NCBI GenBank assembly: GCA_019931105.1
Contig: JAIOUW010000004.1
Span: 248,001-312,000, forward strand
Direction of reading: 5' to 3'
Source: Flavobacteriaceae bacterium NBU2977
GTDB taxonomy: Bacteria; Bacteroidota; Bacteroidia; Flavobacteriales; Flavobacteriaceae
Length of the DNA: 64,000 nucleotides
Both the position numbers and the translations under genes were made by a program. The notes below the pieces were generated by a model. That model was given only the letters and a program-made list of their open reading frames with translations. It made no database searches and was not told the origin of the DNA. Shown piece after piece: positions 1 to 8,507 of this stretch (position 1 is its first letter; each line of letters starts with the position of its first letter).

Positions 1-769
1 CATCAATGCTTGTCTGGCGTTTTACGTTAAAGGTAATATCGGTCAATGAGCCATTGGGCACGGGTACTCGAATACCGCATCCGCCTATTACGGTCGCAAG
101 TTCAGGAAATATTTTCGTAAGGGCTTTCGCGGCCCCGGTCGTAGTGGGTATGATCGATTGCCCAGCGGCCCTGGCCCTTCTAAGGTCATGGTGCGGTCGA
201 TCATGAAGACTTTGGTCCGATGTATATGAGTGTATTGTGGTAATATAGGCCTGTTCGATGCCACAGAGGTCCTTGATGACCTTGATCATAGGTGCGGCGT
301 TGTTCGTGGTACACGAGGCATTTGAAATGATATCGTCTTCATTCGATATAATGGATTCATTGATACCTAAGACGACCATTTTGATCGACTCGTCTGACGG
401 GGGAGCACTCAGGATTACTTTTTTGGCACCATTGTCGATATGCGGTTGCAGCATTTCCCTAGTTTTATGCTTTCCCGTGCATTCCAGCACGATATCGGTT
501 TGAAAGGCTGACCAATCTATCTCTTCGGGAAGTCTGTGATTTAAAAGCGGAATGTGTCGATTTTCAATCGAAATACTGTGCGCACCATAGCCTATCTCTT
601 TTTCAAGCGTGCCGTGAATGCTATCGTATTTTAAGAGATGTGACAGGGTTCTGGCATCGGCCAGATCATTGATGGCGACTATATTCAGGTGCGGATGGCG
701 GATTAGAAGGCGGAATAACGTTCTGCCGATCCGACCAAAGCCGTTGATGCCGATATTCGTTTTCTTCAT
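1..769 (-). CDS. gap: Glyceraldehyde-3-phosphate dehydrogenase, 3' end cut by window edge
   Basis: Oxidises glyceraldehyde 3-phosphate to 1,3-bisphosphoglycerate with NAD(P) in central carbon metabolism. I translated the open frame by hand from an ATG at 769: it begins MKKTNIGINGFGRIGR, the Rossmann dinucleotide-binding start, and holds the catalytic Cys motif SCTTNN (Cys about residue 153) and the Pi-binding region with TTTGAAKA. About 256 residues are present and roughly the last 75-80 lie beyond the window. It starts 44 bases after lipA ends and is probably cotranscribed with it. Flavobacteria often carry two gap paralogues; I cannot say whether this is the glycolytic or gluconeogenic one. 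Confidence 0.95.
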   Translation of the reverse strand, partial: MKKTNIGINGFGRIGRTLFRLLIRHPHLNIVAINDLADARTLSHLLKYDSIHGTLEKEIGYGAHSISIENRHIPLLNHRLPEEIDWSAFQTDIVLECTGKHKTREMLQPHIDNGAKKVILSAPPSDESIKMVVLGINESIISNEDDIISNASCTTNNAAPMIKVIKDLCGIEQAYITTIHSYTSDQSLHDRPHHDLRRARAAGQSIIPTTTGAAKALTKIFPELATVIGGCGIRVPVPNGSLTDITFNVKRQTSID

Positions 770-813
770 TTCAAGAATTCCGTGGCGGCGGAAGATTTTA
801 TTTGACCATGAAA

Positions 814-1689
814 TTAATCGATGTGTTTATGGGCCTTATAGGAAGAGCGAACCAAAGCACCACTTTCTACATGCCTAAACCCCATTTCAAGACCGATTTC
901 TTCGTATTTCTTGAATTGCCCGGGTAAGATGAACTCACTTACAGGCAGGTGCTTTTTCGAAGGTTGAAGATATTGGCCTATTGTGACCACATCAACATTT
1001 GCATTTTTCAGGTCTTTCATCGTCTGGACCACCTCTTCTTCTTTTTCGCCCAACCCCAGCATAATTCCAGACTTGGTACGCTTGGCCCCATTGGCCTTCA
1101 AGTAGCGAAGTACTTCTAGGCTTCTTTCGTACTTGGCCTGTATGCGTACTTCGCGGGTCAGACGCTTAACGGTTTCCATATTGTGCGAAACCACTTCTGG
1201 ACCTACCTCGATAATACGATCCAAATGCCGTTCGACGCCCTGAAAATCGGGAATCAGGGTTTCCAATGTGGTATTCGGGTTCATTCTGCGTATGGCCTTG
1301 ACGGTCTCGGCCCAGATAATGGAGCCCAAGTCCTTTAGGTCGTCTCGGTCAACGGAAGTGATAACGGCATGTTTGATGCCCATGATCTTAATGGATCGGG
1401 CTACTTTTTCGGGCTCTTCCCAGTCAATATTCTCGGGCCTACCGGTCTTTACCCCACAAAATCCACAAGAACGGGTACAAATGTTGCCCAAAATCATAAA
1501 AGTGGCCGTGCCTTCTCCCCAACACTCGCCCATATTCGGACAACTGCCCGAAGTACAGATGGTATGAAGATCATATTTCTCAACCAGACCTCTCAGCTGG
1601 GTATATTTTTTACCAGTGGGAAGCTTTACCCGCAACCATTTCGGCTTGCCTTTTGGAGGAATAACATGTTCAATGGTCGTATTGCTCAT
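814..1689 (-). CDS. lipA: Lipoyl synthase LipA
   Basis: Radical SAM enzyme that inserts two sulfur atoms into octanoyl groups carried by lipoyl domains, completing lipoate on pyruvate and 2-oxoglutarate dehydrogenases. The 291-residue protein has both cluster signatures: the auxiliary-cluster motif CX4CX5C at Cys45/50/56 and the radical SAM motif CX3CX2C at Cys71/75/78. The family's closing RSSY motif is near the C-terminus. Length is normal and the start is ATG. It is followed by gap on the same strand, so the two may share a transcript. Confidence 0.97.
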   Translation of the reverse strand: MSNTTIEHVIPPKGKPKWLRVKLPTGKKYTQLRGLVEKYDLHTICTSGSCPNMGECWGEGTATFMILGNICTRSCGFCGVKTGRPENIDWEEPEKVARSIKIMGIKHAVITSVDRDDLKDLGSIIWAETVKAIRRMNPNTTLETLIPDFQGVERHLDRIIEVGPEVVSHNMETVKRLTREVRIQAKYERSLEVLRYLKANGAKRTKSGIMLGLGEKEEEVVQTMKDLKNANVDVVTIGQYLQPSKKHLPVSEFILPGQFKKYEEIGLEMGFRHVESGALVRSSYKAHKHID

Positions 1690-1811
1690 TGCATTGTTTT
1701 AGACCACAAATATACGAAGTATTCAAGGGAAGTCTTACTTTGGATTCCTTATGCCGGATCACTTAAATGTAAACCCTTTGTCGGGTTGCGATTAAGGGCG
1801 CTATCAACCCC

Positions 1812-2573
1812 CTATTCGTATAGATCATTGAGGTCCGCATTACATAATTCGACCAGAAAGTCCCCCATTTTTAGTGTGATGGCCTTAAAAAAGCGTTCAC
1901 CTTTTTCTTTTGTGGCCTTATGGGGGTTACCTACCCCGGTATCATCGCTGATTTCAGACCATTTACGTTCGGCCCATGCCCATCCCTCATTGAAAGCCTT
2001 GATCTTGTATTTTTTATCCTTTCCATCGCCCCATTTTTCATGCGGAAGCACCAGGTCGGGCCGTAAATAAAGCATCAAACTGGTTTCCATTTCATCGGCG
2101 TGGTCGCCTGCTTCCTCAAAAAAGGAATATTTGTCAAGCATCTGCGGAAAGAAACAAAAACTAATGAACATCTTCGGAAATTTCAAGCCTAGTTCGCGCA
2201 CCAGGGGTTTGAAGTTGTTTCCGCCGTGGCCATTGAATATCAGTAGTTTGTGAACGCCTTGTCGATTCAAGACCTCAACAATGTCGGCCAAGATGGCAAG
2301 TTGCGTACTCGGATTGAGATTGATATCCAGGTAGATATCCGATTGTCCGGTATTTACTCCAAAAGGAATTGTTGGTAAAATGACGACTTTGGCATCTTTT
2401 TCCCATGCCATTCGCGCGGCTTCGGCGACAATGTGGTCGGCCTGAATATTGTCGGTCGCATAAGGCAAGTGATAGTTATGCGCTTCGGTAGCGCCCCATG
2501 GCAGTACCGCCAAGTCGAACTTGGCATCCTTAAGTGCGTTCCAGTTTGTTTCGGCAAGTATGTAAGGTCGCAT
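1812..2573 (-). CDS. Creatininase-family amidohydrolase
   Basis: Predicted metal-dependent amidohydrolase of the creatininase superfamily, about 253 residues. Visible family motifs are WGATEAHNYHLP near residue 25 (metal-binding Glu and His), NGHGGNN in the middle, and GDHADEMETS later, which supply the expected His/Asp/Glu metal ligands. I chose the ATG at 2573 (MRPYILAETNW), which begins the conserved domain; the frame stays open a further 39 codons upstream but that stretch looks non-conserved. The substrate is not evident. The superfamily includes creatinine and FAPy amidohydrolases, so the family is firm and the reaction is not. Confidence 0.85.
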   Translation of the reverse strand: MRPYILAETNWNALKDAKFDLAVLPWGATEAHNYHLPYATDNIQADHIVAEAARMAWEKDAKVVILPTIPFGVNTGQSDIYLDINLNPSTQLAILADIVEVLNRQGVHKLLIFNGHGGNNFKPLVRELGLKFPKMFISFCFFPQMLDKYSFFEEAGDHADEMETSLMLYLRPDLVLPHEKWGDGKDKKYKIKAFNEGWAWAERKWSEISDDTGVGNPHKATKEKGERFFKAITLKMGDFLVELCNADLNDLYE

Positions 2574-2776
2574 ATGTTTCCGTTTGAAACACAAACTTAA
2601 GAACCTGTTTCGGTAATACAAGCTATGTGGAAAAATATCCTCTTTAGGAACGTAACGACGGACTTCTGAATTGCACCATCCGTTTTGCACATAGTATGTT
2701 CAATATCAACTAACTAACAGTTTCAAGTTTGGGAAATCAGAAGGATATCATTAACCCATGAACGTTGAATATTTGT

Positions 2777-3370
2777 CTATTCGATTTCGATAACACGTGT
2801 TTTCGAAAATTTGTCATGCCAGCCGATGGCATCATGGTTCAAAAATGAAAAATGATTGAAGGGAATATGCCTGCACAACGATCGGATGAAAATGGTGCCA
2901 AATCCCGGTTTTTTTCCATCTTCGGTGATAACCTTGGTTTTTGTGAAGAATTTGCCCAGGGATCTTCCGGTGAAACCTTCGAAGAAGCTATAATATATCA
3001 GCGCAATTATGAACCCCAAAAGATAGTCGCGAAGCTTGTCGTCTTCGTCCAATAAATACATCTGTGAAGGAAAATAATAGACAAGAACCACGCCTATTAC
3101 CGTACCTACTATCATGGCCAGGCCCAACACAAAAAATTGATCGATCAAAAAGTTGATAAAACGTTTGCCCTGACTTGCCAGCTTCGTATGCGAGACAAGT
3201 GTGTTTTGTTCGTCCATCCGCATTTGTAGCACATTGTCTTTTTCGAAAGTCGGGCATTCATTGTCAAAGTCGGCTATGGCTCCCGTGAAACTACAAACCA
3301 ATCCAAGGTTCAAATCCTTTTTTTGATGGTTGCAAACCATACAGAATTTCAGATGTTCTTGCCGTGTCAT
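2777..3370 (-). CDS. RDD-family membrane protein with N-terminal Cys cluster
   Basis: A 197-residue inner-membrane protein of unknown function. The N-terminal 45 residues contain Cys10, Cys13, Cys26 and Cys39, resembling a small zinc-ribbon. The RDD domain follows: the Arg/Asp signature lies in KRFINFLIDQF (about residues 69-79) at the start of the first hydrophobic segment, and a second segment spans about 115-130. GRSLGKFFTKTKVI and GWHDKFSKTRVI match the conserved parts of RDD domains. Start is ATG. No partner is evident from the neighbours. Confidence 0.8.
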   Translation of the reverse strand: MTRQEHLKFCMVCNHQKKDLNLGLVCSFTGAIADFDNECPTFEKDNVLQMRMDEQNTLVSHTKLASQGKRFINFLIDQFFVLGLAMIVGTVIGVVLVYYFPSQMYLLDEDDKLRDYLLGFIIALIYYSFFEGFTGRSLGKFFTKTKVITEDGKKPGFGTIFIRSLCRHIPFNHFSFLNHDAIGWHDKFSKTRVIEIE

Positions 3371-3499
3371 AAATTTTGGTCATCGGGGGTTGACATAGTA
3401 CAAACGGCTTACTTTGAAAAAGTATATATTTATTCGACCAACTACATGATAATGTTGTAAATGTGTATTTTAGGCCAATACAAACCGCCAATGGAAGAC

Positions 3500-4768
3500 T
3501 TATGCGGGTAGTTGGCTCGGCGAGGTGTTCTTCTCAAAAAAAGTAAAATAGATACTTCCCAAAATGGTGATGGCAAAATAGATTGCGACAAGCCAAGCCC
3601 CCCATTCGAAATAGGCATTGATACCGAACCAATCCTTTGTCCAAAGTATCATTGCAATACCCAAACCGCCGCGTAAAACCTCTATCCATACGGCGTGTTG
3701 TTTACGGTCCATGAGGCTCGTGTAACCATAAATGCCGACAAAAACTAGTGTTCCGAACAATAAAAGTCCGTCAATCCCTATTTGCGAATAATTGAAGAAC
3801 ATGAACCATAATAGGGCAACTGTTATCAACAGTTGAAAAATCACATAAATATCAAATAGTGGGGAAGATGACGTTTCATAACGTGCAAAACCATATACGT
3901 CTTCGATAACCTTAATAGGGTACTTTTCTTTTACATCGTTAGGTCGCCACCCGGTCGGCATGAACCAAATACGTAATTTATCCTTGAAGCTTTTTGTTCG
4001 CCATGCATCTTGCGTCAAACGCCAAAAATGCTGGAAATTGATAAGTACGGGGTTCCATGTCGATGCAGGTTTCAATACGCCGTATTGAGGTGGGACATCA
4101 TCAAGCTCTTCTTGAAAGGTGCCGAACCAACGGTCCCAGATACAGAATATGGCGGCCAGGTTTTTATCGATATATTCAGGATTGATGGCATGATGTACCC
4201 GGTGCTGCGATGGGGTCACAATGATATATTCCAACCATCCCAATTTGCCGATATGTTGGGTGTGATACCAAAATTGGGCGAACAAATGTATCGGTGCGAG
4301 TACCGCGATGATTTCGTTGGGCACCCCTAAAACGGCAGCAGGAATCAACAACAGTGCAAAATACCCAAAAATATTCGAGATTGGTTGTCGCAGGGCACAG
4401 GCCAGGTTGAACTCCTCACTACTATGGTGTATTACATGTTGGTTCCAAAATATGTTGACCTTGTGGTTGAGCCTATGGTTCCAATAGCTGGCAAAATCAA
4501 TGGCAACAAATGCAATCAACCAAACTACCCATGAAGTCTTGATTTCTGTAATCGCCAGATATTTTAATAGGAGAGGGTAGGAGACCAATATAATGCCCAA
4601 TCCCAGTGTGTCTTTAATGATATTGGTGAAGCCAGAACTGATGCTCGATACCGAATCCATTACCTTATGCTTCTGATCTTTGATGAAAAAACCATACGAA
4701 ATTTCAAAGATGAGCAGTATCAAAAAAAACGGTATTGCGTAGAGAAGGGCTTGTGCATACGATTCCAT
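3500..4768 (-). CDS. Sterol desaturase / fatty acid hydroxylase family membrane protein
   Basis: Integral-membrane di-iron oxygenase family protein of 422 residues. The histidine clusters that ligate the di-iron centre are visible: HRLNH (98-102), HVIHH (111-115), HTQH (169-172) and HRVHH (189-193). These sit among several hydrophobic segments, and three or four more membrane segments make up the C-terminal third. Flavobacteria lack sterols, so a lipid or carotenoid-like substrate is more likely, but nothing here identifies it. It reads toward the RDD gene and lies just downstream of the two-component genes. Start is ATG. Confidence 0.88.
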   Translation of the reverse strand: MESYAQALLYAIPFFLILLIFEISYGFFIKDQKHKVMDSVSSISSGFTNIIKDTLGLGIILVSYPLLLKYLAITEIKTSWVVWLIAFVAIDFASYWNHRLNHKVNIFWNQHVIHHSSEEFNLACALRQPISNIFGYFALLLIPAAVLGVPNEIIAVLAPIHLFAQFWYHTQHIGKLGWLEYIIVTPSQHRVHHAINPEYIDKNLAAIFCIWDRWFGTFQEELDDVPPQYGVLKPASTWNPVLINFQHFWRLTQDAWRTKSFKDKLRIWFMPTGWRPNDVKEKYPIKVIEDVYGFARYETSSSPLFDIYVIFQLLITVALLWFMFFNYSQIGIDGLLLFGTLVFVGIYGYTSLMDRKQHAVWIEVLRGGLGIAMILWTKDWFGINAYFEWGAWLVAIYFAITILGSIYFTFFEKNTSPSQLPA

Positions 4769-4851
4769 ATAGTCTAAAGTATGTAATTATGGGCAAAGTT
4801 CAAATCAATGAAATCGACCTTTTTCATCCAAATATATCATGTGTCATATAT

Positions 4852-5571
4852 TCAATTCTCGGTTTTCGTATCTGCCACCCTCAGAATAAAACCTTGTCCA
4901 TGAACGTTTTCCAACTTAATATTAGGGTCTTTCTCCAAATATTTTCTTAGGTGGGTAATGAATACGTTTAGACTCTTTTTGTTAAAATAATCGTTTTTGC
5001 CCCAAATAGTGACTAAGATATCCCTATGTCGGCATAATTGGTTCTTGTGTGCCAATAAGAAACTTAGAAGTTGATTCTCACGTGATGTCAGATGGATTAC
5101 TTGATCTTTAAATACCAATTCTTGATTTAGATCATTGAAGGAATATTGTCCTAAACTGTATATGTTTTTCTTGGTCTTTTCCGCAGCCATCGAATTGGTC
5201 AACCGTGACAATAATGAATTGATCCTGATTACCAGTTCCTCTTCGTCAATTGGTTTTTTAAGATAATCTACGGCGCCTAATGAAAAGCCTTTCAAAACAT
5301 CTATTTTAAGTGATTTTGCCGTCAAAAAAATAAAGGGAAGGTCGCTATATTTTTCCTTGATTTTTGTTGCAAGTGCAAAACCGTCCATTTTCGGCATCAT
5401 TACGTCTAGAATGGCCAGGTCAAAGGTTTGTTCTTCCATTTCCGTCAAAGCCTCGTGGCCATCTTTTGTCCAAACGATTTCGAAATCCTTCATTTTAAGA
5501 TATTCCGAAAGTAGATACCCCAGTGAGGCATCATCTTCAACTAACATTAACTTATATTTTCTATCGTTCAT
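4852..5571 (-). CDS. OmpR-family response regulator
   Basis: DNA-binding response regulator of 239 residues. The receiver domain occupies residues 1-120 with the acidic pocket (EDD at 12-14), the phosphoacceptor Asp56 in LDVMMPKMDG, and the conserved Lys in KKP. A winged-helix trans_reg_C domain follows (about 140-235, ending near HGQGFIL). Its ATG lies inside the end of the histidine kinase gene (11-base overlap), so the two are probably cotranslated as one signalling pair. The layout resembles the RprX/RprY systems of Bacteroidota. Its target genes are unknown; the GTTAAT repeats upstream of the operon are candidate sites. Confidence 0.93.
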   Translation of the reverse strand: MNDRKYKLMLVEDDASLGYLLSEYLKMKDFEIVWTKDGHEALTEMEEQTFDLAILDVMMPKMDGFALATKIKEKYSDLPFIFLTAKSLKIDVLKGFSLGAVDYLKKPIDEEELVIRINSLLSRLTNSMAAEKTKKNIYSLGQYSFNDLNQELVFKDQVIHLTSRENQLLSFLLAHKNQLCRHRDILVTIWGKNDYFNKKSLNVFITHLRKYLEKDPNIKLENVHGQGFILRVADTKTEN

Positions 5572-6832
5572 TCGTTATCGGAATTAAGATGGAAACTGTT
5601 GTACCTTTATTTTTTTCGCTTTCAATAAGTACCTTTCCCCTGTGTTTTTCAACGACGTTCTTGACGTAGCTTAACCCAAGTCCGTACCCTTTTGTCTTGT
5701 GCAGATCGCCATTCTGAACTCGGTAGTATTTTTGAAAAATACGACCTTTATCCTTTTCGTCTATTCCTATTCCGTTGTCCGAAATGCCTATAACGAGGTG
5801 CTTTTTCGTTTTTTTTGCCTCAAGATGTATTTGGGGGTCGTTCGAATATTTCTTGGCATTGTCCAATAGATTGTTGATCGTATTTTCAAGATGGAATACT
5901 TCGGCCATAATGGTGTACGGGCCGGGCTCCAATTCATGACTAAACGAGACGTTTTCTATTGCTGTCAAAGCTTGAAATTCTTCGCAGAGTTTCTGTAAAT
6001 AGGGTCTAAAATCAACCCTTTCTAAAGAGAACATCTTTTTATTCGCCTCAAGCCTACCGAGTTCAAGTACCTTATCGATGTGGTCGGTCAAACGTCGCAC
6101 TTGCAATCTTAGAATATTGACCAACGGCTTCTGCTCTTCGGTAGCACTGTTTTCCAATATTTTGGTGGCAAGGCCCATTGAAAAAACCGGCGTCTTCAGC
6201 TCATGGGTGAGATTATTAATAAAATTGTTGGTTACCGTAATCAGGTTTCTCTGCCAATAATACGTTCTCAATACCCATAAAACCGCAATTATTATTCCTA
6301 AAATAAAGAGTAGACTCGGTAGTGTAAGACTATTTAACTTTGACAACAAATATTTGTTAAGGTCTTGAAACTTAAGTTCGAGGATCAAACGTTTATCAAG
6401 AAGGTTGGGGAGGTATCCTTCAAGTTCTATTGGGTATATGGTAGTATTTTCCAACTTTTCAAATGAAGTAGGCGATTTTAGATAGTACAGGGAATCTTTG
6501 GTGTGCAACTCATAAGTAAAATCGATGTCTATGCCATGGTAAATAAGCCTTTCCTCGATAATATCATTTAAAAAATTACGCGAGGCATCCTGAACTCTAT
6601 CTACACCAAGTCCATAGTAACTATCGTCTTTCTCAAGGGCCCTTCCTATTAAAAAAGTGAGTTTGTTCCGATAATTAAGTTCTTGTTTTATTGCTTCATT
6701 TGCCTGTCCGATTTTTTTATCGAACTGAATTTTGGCCAGGCTCAAACCTATTTTTAGGTATTGGTATTGTATTATGGCAAGGCCTAGTATCGAAACTATG
6801 AATATTGCTATGTAGAATTTTCTTTTCTTCAA
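5561..6832 (-). CDS. Sensor histidine kinase paired with the OmpR-type regulator
   Basis: Membrane sensor kinase of 423 residues. An N-terminal membrane helix (about 6-22), an extracytoplasmic sensor region of about 145 residues and a second helix (about 170-190) precede the HisKA domain with phospho-accepting His210 in HELKTP. The HATPase_c domain has N and G boxes (NNLLDNAKKYS, DNGIGI, GYGLGLSY). No ATG is available near the start: the frame appears to begin with TTG at 6832 (an in-frame ATT precedes it), directly before the KKRK membrane anchor. The ligand is unknown; the sensor region has no domain I recognise. Confidence 0.92.
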   Translation of the reverse strand: MKKRKFYIAIFIVSILGLAIIQYQYLKIGLSLAKIQFDKKIGQANEAIKQELNYRNKLTFLIGRALEKDDSYYGLGVDRVQDASRNFLNDIIEERLIYHGIDIDFTYELHTKDSLYYLKSPTSFEKLENTTIYPIELEGYLPNLLDKRLILELKFQDLNKYLLSKLNSLTLPSLLFILGIIIAVLWVLRTYYWQRNLITVTNNFINNLTHELKTPVFSMGLATKILENSATEEQKPLVNILRLQVRRLTDHIDKVLELGRLEANKKMFSLERVDFRPYLQKLCEEFQALTAIENVSFSHELEPGPYTIMAEVFHLENTINNLLDNAKKYSNDPQIHLEAKKTKKHLVIGISDNGIGIDEKDKGRIFQKYYRVQNGDLHKTKGYGLGLSYVKNVVEKHRGKVLIESEKNKGTTVSILIPITNER

Positions 6833-6871
6833 AATCGGAACTAAATAACAGAAAATTAGCCATTTCCTAAC

Positions 6872-6934
6872 GTTAATTAATCTTTTGTTAATTCAATTAA
6901 TACCCGGTTAATCTTTTTTGACCATGGGTTAATT
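6872..6934. promoter_or_regulatory. GTTAAT direct-repeat cluster upstream of two-component operon
   Basis: GTTAAT occurs at 6872, 6887, 6907 and 6928, all in the same direction and mostly followed by a T-run (for example GGTTAATCTTTT). Spacings are about 15, 20 and 21 bases, the last two close to two helical turns. Tandem direct repeats at such spacing are typical of OmpR-family regulators, so this may be the autoregulatory operator of the adjacent regulator. That is an inference. Confidence 0.35.
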
Positions 6935-7004
6935 CTTTTCTCAAGGTTATTGGGGTATATTGGCCCCAGTTAGTTTTAAGTTAATTATTTTAATAAATAC
7001 AATT

Positions 7005-7034
7005 AAAAAGTTGGCCCCAAAAGGGCTGCTTTTT
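7005..7034 (+). terminator. Terminator-like hairpin in the intergenic region
   Basis: AAAAAG pairs with CTTTTT and GCCC with GGGC around an AAAA loop, ending in a run of Ts on the plus strand. No annotated plus-strand gene lies upstream, so if it works it ends an unannotated transcript or an upstream read-through. Confidence 0.35.
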
Positions 7035-7189
7035 ATTTGTCGGCAAATGACCGAAAGTATTGTCAATGTATCTAGAAAAATATCTATTTAAGATTTAGCT
7101 TCAACTATCGATTAATGAAAGGATTGTAAACCGATTTATTGTTCGAATGAAGCATGTAATACGTTTTATAACCAATAAAAACCTCACTT

Positions 7190-7669
7190 ATGGCCAACGG
7201 GATGATGAATTCACAAAATACAAGGTCTACTCTAATTTCGATTTCCATAGGATTGGTTTACCTGTGGTTCGGTGGGTTAAAATTTTTTCCGGGGATGAGC
7301 CCTGCGGAAGAACTGGCCATAAATACTATAGATCAACTGAGTTTTGGGATTCTGGCACCCCGTATTTCGTTGATCCTTTTGGCAATTTGGGAAACAACCA
7401 TTGGTCTTTTTTTAGTGTTCAACATCAAGAATCACATCGTACTCAAATTGGCCATACTCCATATCGTTTGTACGTTCATGCCCCTTATTTTCTTTCCAGA
7501 CAAAGTATTCGGGGAGAACACCCTTTCACTATCATTGTTGGGCCAATATATAATTAAGAACGTTGTAATACTGAGCACGTTACTTGTGCTTTTATCAGAG
7601 GTTCAACAAAAAGCATTTAAAAAGGCCAAAAAGAGAAAACTCGAAACATCCGTTGCCCGAACGAACTAA
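7190..7669 (+). CDS. DoxX/YkgB-like small membrane protein
   Basis: A 159-residue protein with about four hydrophobic segments (around residues 13-30, 48-70, 78-98 and 110-130) and a strongly basic C-terminal tail. The stretch GLVYLWFGGLKFFPGMSP followed by a short loop and further helices resembles the DoxX-like/DUF417 (YkgB) family of inner-membrane proteins. I chose the ATG at 7190; other ATGs follow within 15 bases. The reaction or partner is unknown. It stands alone, convergent with the PPK2 genes. Confidence 0.65.
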   Translation: MANGMMNSQNTRSTLISISIGLVYLWFGGLKFFPGMSPAEELAINTIDQLSFGILAPRISLILLAIWETTIGLFLVFNIKNHIVLKLAILHIVCTFMPLIFFPDKVFGENTLSLSLLGQYIIKNVVILSTLLVLLSEVQQKAFKKAKKRKLETSVARTN

Positions 7670-7697
7670 GGATTAAAGAAATAATGGAACCGAAAAC

Positions 7698-8507
7698 CTA
7701 TATTTTATAGGGAATAGTTTTTAATACGTGATCCATCGCGGCGAGCCTGGCCTCAGGTTTTTTGTTGGCCTCTATTATCACCCATGGGGCGTGCGGGGTA
7801 TCGGTCTTCTCGAACATCAATTGCTTGTATTTCGTATAATCGTCCCATAGTTCTTGGGCCCTTTCGTCTACGGCGGACATTTTCCATCGTTTCAGGTTGC
7901 TTTTTTTGATATCGTCGAACCTTTTCTGTTGTTCTTCCTTGGAAATTGAAAAATAGAACTTTATAAGATAGGTGTTCGACTGCACGATCATTTTTTCAAA
8001 TTCGTTCACCTGATCCATAAAGATGTCGTATTGGTTCGGGGTGCAAAACCCATTGACAGGTTCGACTACGGCCCTGTTGTACCAACTGCGGTCAAAAAAG
8101 ACTATTTTTCCTGGAGCGGGCAGCTCGTTCACGTATCGTTGAAAATACCATTGGCCCTGCTCTTCTTCAGTCGGTTTGTTCAAAGCGATTACCCTATAGT
8201 ATCGAGGATTTATATGTGCGGCTAGACGTCGAATGGCCCCACCTTTGCCGGCTGCGTCGCGACCTTCAAAGACAATCACGATTTTTTTATCGTTCTCGAT
8301 GGCCCAAGTCTGCAATTTGACCAGCTCTATTTGTCTCTCAAGCAGCTGTTTTTCATACCGTACCTCTCTCAGGGTTTTAGCGACATCTATTTTTTTGTTT
8401 GAAAACAAACTGCGCAAGCCCAGCTTTGAATTAAGTAGTTTTACATCTTCTTTCGATAATTTCAGATTGTTCGTCGATTTCATATCAAATATCGATTTGT
8501 TTGGCAT
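7698..8507 (-). CDS. Polyphosphate kinase 2 (second of tandem pair)
   Basis: Class I-type PPK2 that uses polyphosphate to phosphorylate nucleotides, 269 residues. Visible motifs are the Walker A segment FEGRDAAGKGGAI, the Walker B-like FFDRSWYNRAVVEPV, and the lid-region Arg/Lys residues. The ATG at 8507 overlaps the upstream PPK2 gene by 23 bases; an alternative ATG at 8483 lies just beyond that gene's stop. The two proteins align over almost their whole length and are clearly paralogues. Separate nucleotide preferences or a mixed oligomer are possible, but the sequence cannot decide. Confidence 0.92.
   Translation of the reverse strand: MPNKSIFDMKSTNNLKLSKEDVKLLNSKLGLRSLFSNKKIDVAKTLREVRYEKQLLERQIELVKLQTWAIENDKKIVIVFEGRDAAGKGGAIRRLAAHINPRYYRVIALNKPTEEEQGQWYFQRYVNELPAPGKIVFFDRSWYNRAVVEPVNGFCTPNQYDIFMDQVNEFEKMIVQSNTYLIKFYFSISKEEQQKRFDDIKKSNLKRWKMSAVDERAQELWDDYTKYKQLMFEKTDTPHAPWVIIEANKKPEARLAAMDHVLKTIPYKI

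Larger units (their letters stand above)
6833..7189. other. 357-bp divergent intergenic region
   Basis: This AT-rich gap separates the kinase/regulator operon (minus) from the DoxX-like gene (plus). It contains four GTTAAT repeats (6872-6934), a small hairpin TGGGG/CCCCA (6951-6968) and a terminator-like hairpin (7005-7034). I see no convincing coding frame in it. Confidence 0.6.

Noticed and set aside
1369-2070. Long plus-strand open frame (about 233 codons) opposite lipA and the creatininase gene
   Set aside because: It is antisense to lipA and the creatininase-family gene, both of which have clear family motifs. Its translation has no recognisable motif and looks low-quality.
2573-2690. 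Upstream extension of the creatininase-type gene
   Set aside because: The 39 extra codons look non-conserved and no promoter or SD supports them; the ATG at 2573 begins the domain.
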